A DNA stretch of 6,457 bases, taken from contig JAJQDF010000086.1 in NCBI GenBank assembly GCA_021202325.1, positions 1 through 6,457 of the forward strand, written 5' to 3'. How positions within the stretch are numbered: the first letter of the stretch is position 1; each line of letters begins with the position of its first letter. The position numbers and the translations under genes are program-made. The DNA is from Clostridiales bacterium (GTDB lineage Bacteria; Bacillota; Clostridia; Lachnospirales; Anaerotignaceae). Positions 1 through 5,444 of this stretch are shown here, piece by piece. A model generated the notes under the pieces. The model did not search any database and had not been told where the DNA came from. It saw only the letters and a list, made by a program, of their open reading frames with translations.

Positions 1-73
1 CAATATTTGAAATTTGACACTAAAAAGATTATTGATGTGAATTAGATTTAAAAGAAACTCTAATATATAGCCT

Positions 74-121
74 TAAAAATGGGAGGTTCACCAATTCCGA
101 TAATGGAATTGATGAGCCTCC
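74..121 (-). terminator. Intrinsic terminator closing the thiamine-salvage operon
   Basis: Arms at 105-121 and 82-98 form a 17-position stem around a 6-nt loop (99-104). Read on the minus strand, it has one C/A mismatch and one U/G wobble. The second arm is followed on that strand by CATTTTT (74-80), a short U-tract. It lies about 30 bases after the stop codon of the lipoprotein gene, so it should end the riboswitch-controlled transcript. The stem is nearly symmetric and could also act on rightward transcripts, where the T-run is weaker. Confidence 0.75.
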
Positions 122-150
122 TTTCCCCTTATATTTGACTGTATGTGAGC

Positions 151-1179
151 TTATTCCTCAATCTCCGCAAGCAGGTCATCGGCAGTGATTTCGTTCTGGA
201 GCAGTCCCTGCTCATTGAGCCATGCAATGTTTTCTTCCCAGCTTTCTCTGTCAATCGTCAGGAAATCCTGTTCGTCGCTGTACATAAGCGGCAGAAGTAT
301 ATCCATACTTGCCTGTTCGACTTCGGCATTGAGAGGGTAGTTGGCCTCGTCCTGATTACTCAGAAGTATGTCAAGGGCGGCCTGGGGATCGGCTTTAACA
401 TCCTCAAAGGCTCTCTTTGAAGCTCTGATGAAGGCGGCCAGCTTGTCGGATTCTTCCTCAACCTGTGTTTCGCCGGTTATAAGTACAAGCTCCTCATAGT
501 CCGGAACTCCGCCGTCTGTCAGGTCGAAATATGTTACATCGTAGCCTGACTGGAGAAGGGTGGGGTACTCGTGGTTGATGTAGCCTCCGGCTATGGCATC
601 GACATTTCCCGTGATAAGGGCGGTGTTCAGATCAAAGCCTACGTCCATCATTGTTGTATCTTCGTATGTGAGGCCGACATACTCCATCATTGCCTTTACG
701 AAAATTTCGTTGTCGGTTGTTCCGGGATAGCCTATTACCTTTCCGGCCAGATCGGCAGGGCCGTTTATGCCGCTGTCTGTCATTGATATTATTATATTGA
801 GCGGATGCTGAACAACCGTGCCGAGCACCTTAACCGGTATATCCTGATTGGCTGCAACCGAAACAATGTTGGGCTGATAGTAAAGTCCGGCATCGGCTTT
901 ACCTGCTGCTGTCAGTGATATGGCGTCATTGGTGTTTGACGGGAACTGAACATTTACGTTGAGGCCTTCCTCGGCATAGTAGCCCTTTTTAATGCCCACA
1001 TATATGAATGAGTGAACGGCATTGGGATACCAGTCAAGAACTATGTCGAAATCCTCCAGCTCGCCGGCTGTTTCTTCGCTTACATCTTCCGCACTGTCAG
1101 CAGAAGAAGATGATGATGAGCAGGCTGCTAGTGAAAATATCATTATACCTGCCAAAATTACTGATAAAAATTTTTTCAT
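151..1179 (-). CDS. thiY: ABC transporter substrate-binding lipoprotein, ThiY/THI5 (NMT1-like) family, predicted pyrimidine precursor binder
   Basis: This 342-residue protein is a surface-anchored solute-binding protein, predicted to capture a thiamine pyrimidine such as N-formyl-4-amino-5-aminomethyl-2-methylpyrimidine and deliver it to an ABC permease. Residues 1-20 are a lipoprotein signal: MKK, a hydrophobic stretch and lipobox LAAC with Cys20 as the lipidated residue. A Ser/Ala/Asp/Glu-rich linker follows to about residue 43. The NMT1/THI5-like fold begins at LDWYPNAVHSFIYVG (48-62), a hallmark of this family, and continues through GYYAEEGL, GKADAGL and the lobe-crossing DLAGKVIGYPGTTDNEIF (143-160). 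Length is typical. The start is set by GGAGG at 1188-1192, 8 nt before ATG. It follows the M20 gene by 17 bp in the same TPP-riboswitch unit, which is the main support for a thiamine-related ligand. No ThiX/ThiZ partners follow before the terminator. The ligand is inferred; other THI5-like binders take unrelated compounds. Confidence 0.85.
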   Translation of the reverse strand: MKKFLSVILAGIMIFSLAACSSSSSSADSAEDVSEETAGELEDFDIVLDWYPNAVHSFIYVGIKKGYYAEEGLNVNVQFPSNTNDAISLTAAGKADAGLYYQPNIVSVAANQDIPVKVLGTVVQHPLNIIISMTDSGINGPADLAGKVIGYPGTTDNEIFVKAMMEYVGLTYEDTTMMDVGFDLNTALITGNVDAIAGGYINHEYPTLLQSGYDVTYFDLTDGGVPDYEELVLITGETQVEEESDKLAAFIRASKRAFEDVKADPQAALDILLSNQDEANYPLNAEVEQASMDILLPLMYSDEQDFLTIDRESWEENIAWLNEQGLLQNEITADDLLAEIEE

Positions 1180-1196
1180 TATATTATCCTCCGTTG

Positions 1197-2366
1197 TTAA
1201 TTCTTCATTACGCCGAGCATTGCTGCAAAAAGCGCTGTTTTTTCCTTTATTGACGGTATGTAAACCTTTTCCTCGGTTGTATGAATGCCGTATTGTATGG
1301 GGCCAAGACCGTCAACGGCAGGCACACCGAAATAGCAGAACCAGTTGGCATCGGTGGCCGTTGGCTCAAAGGCCTCTTCTACGCCTATGCCGAGCATTTC
1401 TCCGGCTTTAATGGCTATTTTACATATCTCACTGCTTTTTTCGGTTCTCTCAAGGGAAGGGAAAAGCGTGTGATATTCCACAGTTGTTTTGCATACAGGA
1501 TCCTCGTTATGCTCTGCAAGGGAGCGGATATTTGCCTCTATTTCGGGGAAAGTATCGTTTGTAGGTATGCCGGCAATGCAAAATTCCATATGGGCATCCC
1601 CTGCAACTACTCCGTTGGGACGGCCACCGGAAATAGGTGCTACGTTGTAATAAATCTGCCTGTCATAGTCGTTGAAGCTGTAGTATTTAAGTATTTTGTG
1701 GGCAAGCTCCTTTATAGCGCTGTGTCCATCCAAATAGGCGCCTCCGGCATGGGCTTCAACACCGGTTATATCCAATGCGCCAAGAATAACGCCCCGTCTT
1801 TCGGTGACGATTCCGTAGCCCTTTTCGGTTTCAACGGCGCCCTCGAATACAAAGGCGCATTCGGCACCCTTGGCTTCCTGCTCAAAGACTATACTGCTTG
1901 TGGGCGAGCCTATTTCCTCGTCGCAGCTGTATATCATTACTATTTCTTTGTTGGGCAGAAGTCCAAGCTCCGAAGCAATCTTTACAGCATAGGCAGAAAC
2001 GGCGAAGCCGGCCTTGCAGTCGCCCACACCTAAACCGTGGAGCCAGTTGTCATCGTCTATGAACGGCGGATTTTTCTCGGTAAAGCCCTTAGGGAATACT
2101 GTGTCCATATGGCTGTTTATAACAATCTTTCCGTTGGGATTTTCGGGAACAATTCTTGCAATGATATGGGCGCCTGTGCCCTCGAAAAATGTCTCCTTTA
2201 TCTCAATGTCGTCTATGGTGGAAAGCACCTTTTCGGCAATATCGACAACTTTTCGGTTGCCCTCAACATCCTTGGATTCGCAGTCTATACGGGCGAATGT
2301 CTTAAGAAGCTCAACCTGCTCGTCCAGGCAGGCGTCGGCCTTTTCCCTTATTTTCGATATATCCAT
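1197..2366 (-). CDS. ylmB: M20 family metallohydrolase, likely formylaminopyrimidine deformylase (YlmB-like) of thiamine salvage
   Basis: This 389-residue cytoplasmic di-metal hydrolase of the M20 (ArgE/DapE/CPG2) family carries the full metal-ligand set: His86 and Asp88 in SHMDT, bridging Asp116 in GVGDCKAG, Glu150-Glu151 in DEEIGS (catalytic base and ligand), Glu175 in FEGA and His362 in GIHTTEE. The dimerisation (lid) domain spans roughly 190-300 and includes His206 in AHAGG. Sequence alone resembles glutamate carboxypeptidases and amidohydrolases. The TPP riboswitch directly upstream and the ThiY-type lipoprotein downstream match Bacillus ylmB, an M20 enzyme that removes formyl from N-formyl-4-amino-5-aminomethyl-2-methylpyrimidine before TenA makes HMP. 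ATG at 2364-2366 is chosen because GGGAGG (2372-2377) lies 5 nt upstream. The frame stays open to 2426, but that extension would translate the riboswitch terminator hairpin. The M20 assignment is firm; the exact substrate is inferred from context. Confidence 0.85.
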   Translation of the reverse strand: MDISKIREKADACLDEQVELLKTFARIDCESKDVEGNRKVVDIAEKVLSTIDDIEIKETFFEGTGAHIIARIVPENPNGKIVINSHMDTVFPKGFTEKNPPFIDDDNWLHGLGVGDCKAGFAVSAYAVKIASELGLLPNKEIVMIYSCDEEIGSPTSSIVFEQEAKGAECAFVFEGAVETEKGYGIVTERRGVILGALDITGVEAHAGGAYLDGHSAIKELAHKILKYYSFNDYDRQIYYNVAPISGGRPNGVVAGDAHMEFCIAGIPTNDTFPEIEANIRSLAEHNEDPVCKTTVEYHTLFPSLERTEKSSEICKIAIKAGEMLGIGVEEAFEPTATDANWFCYFGVPAVDGLGPIQYGIHTTEEKVYIPSIKEKTALFAAMLGVMKN

Positions 2367-2382
2367 TTTATCCTCCCTTTCT

Positions 2383-2418
2383 AAAAATAAAAGAAGCGTT
2401 CCCTTTTGGAAACGCTTT
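2383..2418 (-). terminator. Riboswitch expression-platform terminator
   Basis: On the minus strand, AAGCGTTTCC (2417-2408) pairs with GGGAACGCTT (2403-2394) across an AAAA loop. This gives a 10-bp stem with one U-G wobble, followed by CTTTTATTTTT (2393-2383). It lies between the TPP aptamer and the M20 ribosome binding site, so ligand-bound aptamer should favour termination before the coding region. A GGAAA in the 3' conserved part of the aptamer could pair with TTTCC of the stem, but a long antiterminator is not obvious. Confidence 0.88.
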
Positions 2419-2429
2419 AAGTTCATGGT

Positions 2430-2560
2430 TCACTTTCCTACGTTGGCATTATCCAAATCAGGTGTTAATATCAAATACAACCGCATCCGATATTTAAGGG
2501 TTAGGCCAAAGCCCTCTCAGCTGTTGAATGTGGTTTTTGCATTCATAGCACCCCCAGTGA
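2430..2560 (-). promoter_or_regulatory. TPP (thi-box) riboswitch aptamer
   Basis: The minus strand carries the conserved TPP aptamer elements in order. P1 is TCACT (2560-2556) with AGTGA (2434-2430). Next come GGGGGTGCT, a P3 arm GAATG/CATTC (2544-2540 with 2530-2526), and the invariant CTGAGA (2520-2515). ACCC follows, then an extra AATATC/GATATT arm (2494-2489 with 2472-2467). The core ends with ACACCTGAT, TTGGATAATGCCAA and CGTAGGAAA (2467-2434). CACC (2465-2462) can pair with GGTG near 2553 to form P2. Thiamine pyrophosphate binding should repress the M20-thiY operon through the terminator immediately downstream. The aptamer is about 131 nt, enlarged by the extra arm. Confidence 0.95.
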
Positions 2561-2576
2561 GTATTAAGTTAACTAA

Positions 2577-2605
2577 AGTGTATACTTCAATAGAATGTTT
2601 GTCAA
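2577..2605 (-). promoter_or_regulatory. Promoter of the riboswitch/M20/thiY operon
   Basis: The minus strand shows a consensus -35 TTGACA (2605-2600). Seventeen bases later is TACACT (2582-2577); an overlapping TATACA (2584-2579) gives 15-bp spacing. Transcription would start near 2570, about 10 nt before P1 of the aptamer, as expected for a riboswitch leader. Confidence 0.7.
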
Positions 2606-2628
2606 GCCTAAATGCCCTAACTTTAGGC
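2606..2628. repeat. Inverted repeat between divergent promoters, possible operator
   Basis: GCCTAAA (2606-2612) and TTTAGGC (2622-2628) are perfect 7-bp inverted arms separated by 9 bases. The repeat abuts the -35 box of the leftward thiamine promoter and ends 17 bases before the -35 of the rightward transporter promoter. The placement suits a regulator site, but no regulator is known from the window. Confidence 0.4.
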
Positions 2629-2645
2629 ATTTTCAATGGATAGGA

Positions 2646-2674
2646 TTGACAAAAACGATAAATATATGTATTAT
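2646..2674 (+). promoter_or_regulatory. Promoter of the NSS transporter gene
   Basis: TTGACA (2646-2651) and TATTAT (2669-2674) are separated by 17 bp, a near-consensus vegetative promoter. Transcription would start near 2681, leaving a leader of about 40 nt that contains AAGGAG at 2707-2712. Confidence 0.8.
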
Positions 2675-2720
2675 CGGAACTAACACTAAAGGGGCTATTT
2701 ATTCAGAAGGAGAGGATTTT

Positions 2721-4106
2721 GTGAAGGAGAGAGAAACATTCGGTTCCCGGCTGGGATTTTTGCTTATATCGGCAGGATGCGCCATAGGACTGGGAAACGT
2801 GTGGAGATTTCCGTATATTGTGGGAGAGTACGGCGGAGCGGCTTTTGTGCTTGTATATTTGTTTTTCCTCGTAATATTGGGACTGCCCATAATAGCAATG
2901 GAATTTGCTGTAGGCAGAGCCAGCAGGAGAAGCATAACCTGTTCGTTTAACGTCCTAGAGCCTAAGGGCTCAAAGTGGCATATTTACGGCTGGTTCGGCA
3001 TGATAGGAAACTATATACTGATGATGTTTTACACAACGGTGGCCGGATGGCTTATAATTTATTTTATAAGAATGGCCAAGGGTGATTTTGTAGGACTGAA
3101 TTCGACTCAGGTGGCTGAGAAATTCGGTGCGCTGACATCAAATGCAGGATTGTAGACTGTGTTTATGGCGCTTGTTGTGATGCTTGGAATGGCAGTCTGC
3201 ATAAAGGGACTTAAGGATGGCGTTGAAAAGGTAAATAAATTCATGATGGTGTGCCTTTTAGGCATACTGGTTGTGCTGGTCTTTCGTTCGGTAACACTGC
3301 CCGGAGCACAGGCAGGACTGAAATTTTATCTTAAGCCTGATTTCAATAATTTTATGTATAACTCAGAGGGAGAATTCATACTCGGCGAGGCAATATTTGC
3401 GGCCATGGGACAAGCTTTCTTTACGCTGAGCCTCGGTATAGGATGCATAGCTATATTCGGCAGCTATATCGGCAAGGAACGCCGCCTCATGGGTGAGGCC
3501 ATTAATGTAACCGTACTTGATACGGCAGTGGCCTTTGTGGCAGGGCTTATTATTTTCCCGGCGGCATTCGCCTTCGGCGTTGAGCCGGATTCGGGGCCGA
3601 ACCTCATATTTATAACACTGCCCAACGTATTCAACGCCATGCCCGGCGGCAGACTTTGGGGAGCGATGTTTTTCATATTTATGTCCTTTGCGGCCATGTC
3701 AACGGTCATAGCCGTATTTGAAAACATAATATCCTGCTGTATGGACAAATGGAACTGGGACAGAAAAAAGGCGGTAAAGGTAAACCTTGTGCTTATATTT
3801 GTGCTGAGCCTGCCCTGTCTTTTGGGATTCAATGTGCTTTCCGGAGTCAAAATACTCGGCGAAGACATAATGGGCTTTGAGGACTTTTTGCTGAGCAACA
3901 ACCTGCTTCCGGTGGGAAGCCTTGTTTATCTGCTGTTTTGCGTATCGGATAAGGGCTGGGGCTATGATAATTTTATTGCGGAGATAGATTCCGGTGAAGG
4001 AATAAGGTTCCCCTCGAAGCTGAAATTTTATTTTAAATGGATACTGCCCTTTATAGTACTGTTCATTTTTGCGGTGGGATATAATCAGAAATTCGGCTGG
4101 ATATGA
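2721..4106 (+). pseudogene. Sodium:neurotransmitter symporter (NSS/SNF) family transporter interrupted by an in-frame amber codon
   Basis: This is one continuous frame of 461 codons, the usual size for bacterial NSS transporters (LeuT, MhsT and Tyt1 relatives), which import amino acids with sodium. GTG at 2721 lies 8 nt after AAGGAG and gives the classic N-terminus FGSRLGFLLISAGCAIGLGN followed by VWRFPY; Asn26 fits the TM1 sodium site. Other family features are GQAFFTLSLG (about 230-239, TM6) and FMSFAAMSTVIAVFEN (TM8, with Ser/Ala sodium ligands). The C-terminus GYNQKFGWI suggests an 11- to 12-helix protein with nothing lost. Codon 145 is TAG (3153-3155), at the start of TM4 in AGL-stop-TVFMALVVM. 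The first part (144 residues, about three helices) and the rest (open from GTG 3159, with no good ribosome binding site) are unlikely to work as separate proteins. CAG (Gln) to TAG would explain it by one transition. Substrate cannot be read from the sequence. Confidence 0.85.
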
Positions 4107-4202
4107 GAAATTGAAAATTGCTATATGGGGTTGAACAGAGAAATGGGGCATTATACAGATTGGAAGTATTATGCGACAATGTTCAATTCTGATGAAATAG
4201 AC

Positions 4203-4226
4203 GAGGCATCGCCAAAACGATGCCTC
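4203..4226. terminator. Hairpin between convergent genes, possible shared terminator
   Basis: GAGGCATCG (4203-4211) and CGATGCCTC (4218-4226) form a perfect 9-bp stem with a 6-nt loop CCAAAA. It lies 96 bases after the transporter stop and 17 bases beyond the abiF stop, where a bidirectional terminator is expected. Neither side has a strong T-run (ATAAGTTTG rightward, GTCTATTTC leftward), so termination efficiency is uncertain. The remaining bases 4107-4202 hold no gene I can support. Confidence 0.55.
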
Positions 4227-4243
4227 ATAAGTTTGTAATGTAC

Positions 4244-5185
4244 TTACAGTTTATATAACGTAATTTTCTCCCAGTTTTCCGGGAAGCCCATTTTCTTTAG
4301 CAGTTCTGATTGTGTTATTCCCTGCTGGTTTTTCGAGTGATTATTTAATAATCTTGACAGCCGGTGCTTAAATTCTAGAAAGTCTTCTTTTGGCAATAGA
4401 TACTTTAATGTAATGGTTACGGCAAATAAGTCGTGCTTTCCGTAAATGTATTGATTGCCGCTTTTAGGAATCTGCAGCTTATTATGTATAGGAAAATCGG
4501 GGATACTTTCTACATTTCTGTAAGAAAACAGCCGTTCTCCATGGGCGCAGACGTTACGAAAACGTACAAGATAACGCAAAACTTGTTTTAACTGGCTTTC
4601 GTTTATGCCTTGAAAATTGCTGCTGATTTTAAACTGTATGTCTTGTGGAAGCACCGAATACATAACTGAAATATTTCCAAAAGTCAATGCATTTTTTAAA
4701 ATCCAAAGAGGGATATTACCATGGACAGACCGTGCGTGATTGATATAATGATAGTCTTTATTGTGTGCGACATACTTTGCCAGTACATGGTCAACCAACT
4801 TATCGATGTCTTCTATGTTTTTTCTGCCGGAATAATTATAATTTTGTTTGTTCAGATATGCATTCTGAGATTCTCCGTATTTTTCACAAAATGCATATGA
4901 CAGCAGTGATTTAATGTGATTTTCTACACGCAAGATGTAATTCAAAAATAGCTCTCTGAGCATACGATCAAATTCATACAACGCAACAATGTCTTCAAGA
5001 CGAGTACCATCTCTGTATTTTTTTGTTGTAGGATTCTTAAATAAATCTTTATATCCGCTGATTAACGAATAATAACTTATTCTTTTTAATACATCTTCTG
5101 CATAGTTACGATCTGCTATCAGCAGACATTTTTCGTTTATTAGCTTGTCTATCTGCTGCTCATATGTCAAGAAGCATTTTGCCAT
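4244..5185 (-). CDS. abiF: AbiF/AbiD-type abortive infection protein (Abi_2 family, HEPN fold), predicted RNase toxin
   Basis: This 313-residue protein belongs to the Abi_2 (AbiD/AbiF) family, linked to abortive phage infection and built on a HEPN-type helical fold. Visible family features are the N-terminal TYEQQIDKLINEK segment (7-19), RISYYSLISGYKDLF (35-49), LYEFDRMLRELFLNYILRVE (69-88) followed by NHIKSLL, and the C-terminal RFRNVCAHGERLF (208-220). In the last, Arg210-x4-His215 is the HEPN RNase signature. The RVENH element (Arg86, His90) is the second conserved charged patch. There is no signal peptide or membrane segment, so it should act in the cytoplasm, presumably by cutting RNA during phage infection. 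ATG at 5183-5185 is chosen because AGGCGGTGA (5190-5198) precedes it; the frame is open to 5338 but that part covers the small RNA gene and its promoter. Codons are AT-richer than the neighbours (many AAT, TAT, AAA), suggesting transfer. No protein antitoxin is adjacent, but a probable small RNA is. Confidence 0.85.
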   Translation of the reverse strand: MAKCFLTYEQQIDKLINEKCLLIADRNYAEDVLKRISYYSLISGYKDLFKNPTTKKYRDGTRLEDIVALYEFDRMLRELFLNYILRVENHIKSLLSYAFCEKYGESQNAYLNKQNYNYSGRKNIEDIDKLVDHVLAKYVAHNKDYHYINHARSVHGNIPLWILKNALTFGNISVMYSVLPQDIQFKISSNFQGINESQLKQVLRYLVRFRNVCAHGERLFSYRNVESIPDFPIHNKLQIPKSGNQYIYGKHDLFAVTITLKYLLPKEDFLEFKHRLSRLLNNHSKNQQGITQSELLKKMGFPENWEKITLYKL

Positions 5186-5189
5186 AAAG

Positions 5190-5198
5190 TCACCGCCT
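5190..5198 (-). promoter_or_regulatory. Ribosome binding site deciding the abiF start
   Basis: AGGCGGTGA on the minus strand matches the anti-Shine-Dalgarno complement AGGAGGTGA at 8 of 9 positions. It ends 4 nt before ATG. It lies after the small RNA terminator, so abiF translation requires transcription that reads past that terminator or starts beyond it. Confidence 0.65.
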
Positions 5199-5204
5199 AA
5201 CCAC

Positions 5205-5234
5205 AAAAAAGAGGAGTCCCCACAGGTCCTCCTC
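5205..5234 (-). terminator. Intrinsic terminator of the small RNA upstream of abiF
   Basis: On the minus strand GAGGAG (5234-5229) pairs with CTCCTC (5216-5211). Inside this, a symmetric GA/GA internal loop (5228-5227 with 5218-5217) can form tandem sheared G-A pairs. CC/GG then closes a TGTG loop (5224-5221). Six Ts follow directly (5210-5205). It sits between a good promoter and the abiF ribosome binding site, so most transcripts should end here as a short RNA. Confidence 0.8.
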
Positions 5235-5253
5235 CGGTCACAGGCCTCACAGG
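5221..5253 (-). repeat. Three CCTGTG direct repeats in 9-nt register
   Basis: On the minus strand the units read ATACCTGTG (5256-5248), AGGCCTGTG (5247-5239), a diverged ACCGGAGGA (5238-5230) and GGACCTGTG (5229-5221). Copies of CCTGTG are therefore offset by 9 and 18 nt. The array lies wholly inside the predicted small RNA. It may be a protein-binding repeat or simply paired stem segments. Confidence 0.6.
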
Positions 5254-5278
5254 TATCTGCAACGCATTCACTGGCTTT

Positions 5279-5307
5279 ATGATACTTGAATTTATTAGGA
5301 AAGTCAA
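5279..5307 (-). promoter_or_regulatory. Promoter of the small RNA/abiF module
   Basis: TTGACT (5307-5302) and TATCAT (5284-5279) on the minus strand match the -35 and -10 consensus at 5 of 6 positions each, with an exact 17-bp spacer. The strength predicted exceeds what a poorly translated toxin gene would need, which fits a highly expressed small RNA. Confidence 0.78.
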
Positions 5308-5310
5308 GAG

Positions 5311-5321
5311 ATCTGCCAGAT
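5311..5321. repeat. Perfect 11-bp palindrome upstream of the small RNA promoter
   Basis: ATCTG-C-CAGAT is an odd-centred perfect palindrome ending 3 bases upstream of the -35 box on the minus strand. It could be a regulator site. Such short palindromes also arise by chance. Confidence 0.3.
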
Positions 5322-5396
5322 ATTTTTATTATATGCAAAGGTTATATATTTATACATAGTGCGGATATAAAAAGCAAATTTTGAGTGACAGGCATG

Positions 5397-5425
5397 TTGC
5401 ACCATGGGTAAAAAATGTTTATAAT
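5397..5425 (+). promoter_or_regulatory. Promoter of tilS
   Basis: TTGCAC (5397-5402), a 17-bp spacer and a consensus TATAAT (5420-5425) precede tilS. Transcription would start near 5432, giving a very short leader that is little more than the AGGAGG at 5434-5439. The stretch 5322-5396 between this promoter and the small RNA promoter holds only AT-rich sequence. Confidence 0.75.
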
Positions 5426-5444
5426 GCCTATATAGGAGGACGCC

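Larger units (their letters stand above)
5205..5272 (-). ncRNA. Predicted small structured RNA paired with AbiF (abiF RNA-like)
   Basis: A transcript starting about 7 nt after the -10 box (near 5272) and ending in the T-run at 5205 would be about 68 nt, with no open reading frame of note. It contains CCTGTG three times (5253-5248, 5244-5239, 5226-5221), the last forming part of the terminator stem-loop. Small possible stems upstream include CCT-GTG-AGG (5253-5245). A structured RNA motif near abiF genes has been described before, and AbiF-type HEPN proteins have been reported to work with an RNA partner. Whether this RNA belongs to that motif needs a covariance search. An alternative is a cis-acting attenuator leader for abiF; the two roles need not exclude each other. 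Confidence 0.7.

Noticed and set aside
14..42. TTGACA at 14-19 as a rightward promoter
   Set aside because: No acceptable -10 box occurs at 16-18 bp spacing and no rightward gene follows.
2367..2426. Upstream in-frame extension of the M20 gene to an ATG at 2426
   Set aside because: The added residues are translated from the riboswitch terminator hairpin, and a strong GGGAGG lies just before the ATG at 2366.
2595..2720. Earlier ATG for the transporter frame at 2595
   Set aside because: It lies upstream of the predicted promoter. The GTG at 2721 has an AAGGAG at proper spacing and gives the family's normal N-terminus.
3153..3155. TAG as a pyrrolysine codon
   Set aside because: Known pyrrolysine proteins are mainly methylamine methyltransferases. 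The site is a transmembrane helix start with no catalytic role, and nothing else in the window suggests pyl decoding.
4125..4238. A 37-codon plus-strand ORF directly after the transporter, starting ATGGGGTTGAAC
   Set aside because: It has no convincing ribosome binding site, its 3' third lies in the convergent hairpin, and I recognise no family. A conserved homologue would change this.
5221..5253. CRISPR-like array in the CACAGG repeats
   Set aside because: The repeat unit is only 6-9 nt with no spacers of CRISPR length; it fits small RNA structure better.
5186..5338. Upstream in-frame extension of abiF to 5338
   Set aside because: It would start upstream of the promoter and run through the small RNA and its terminator; the added residues do not look like part of the Abi_2 family.
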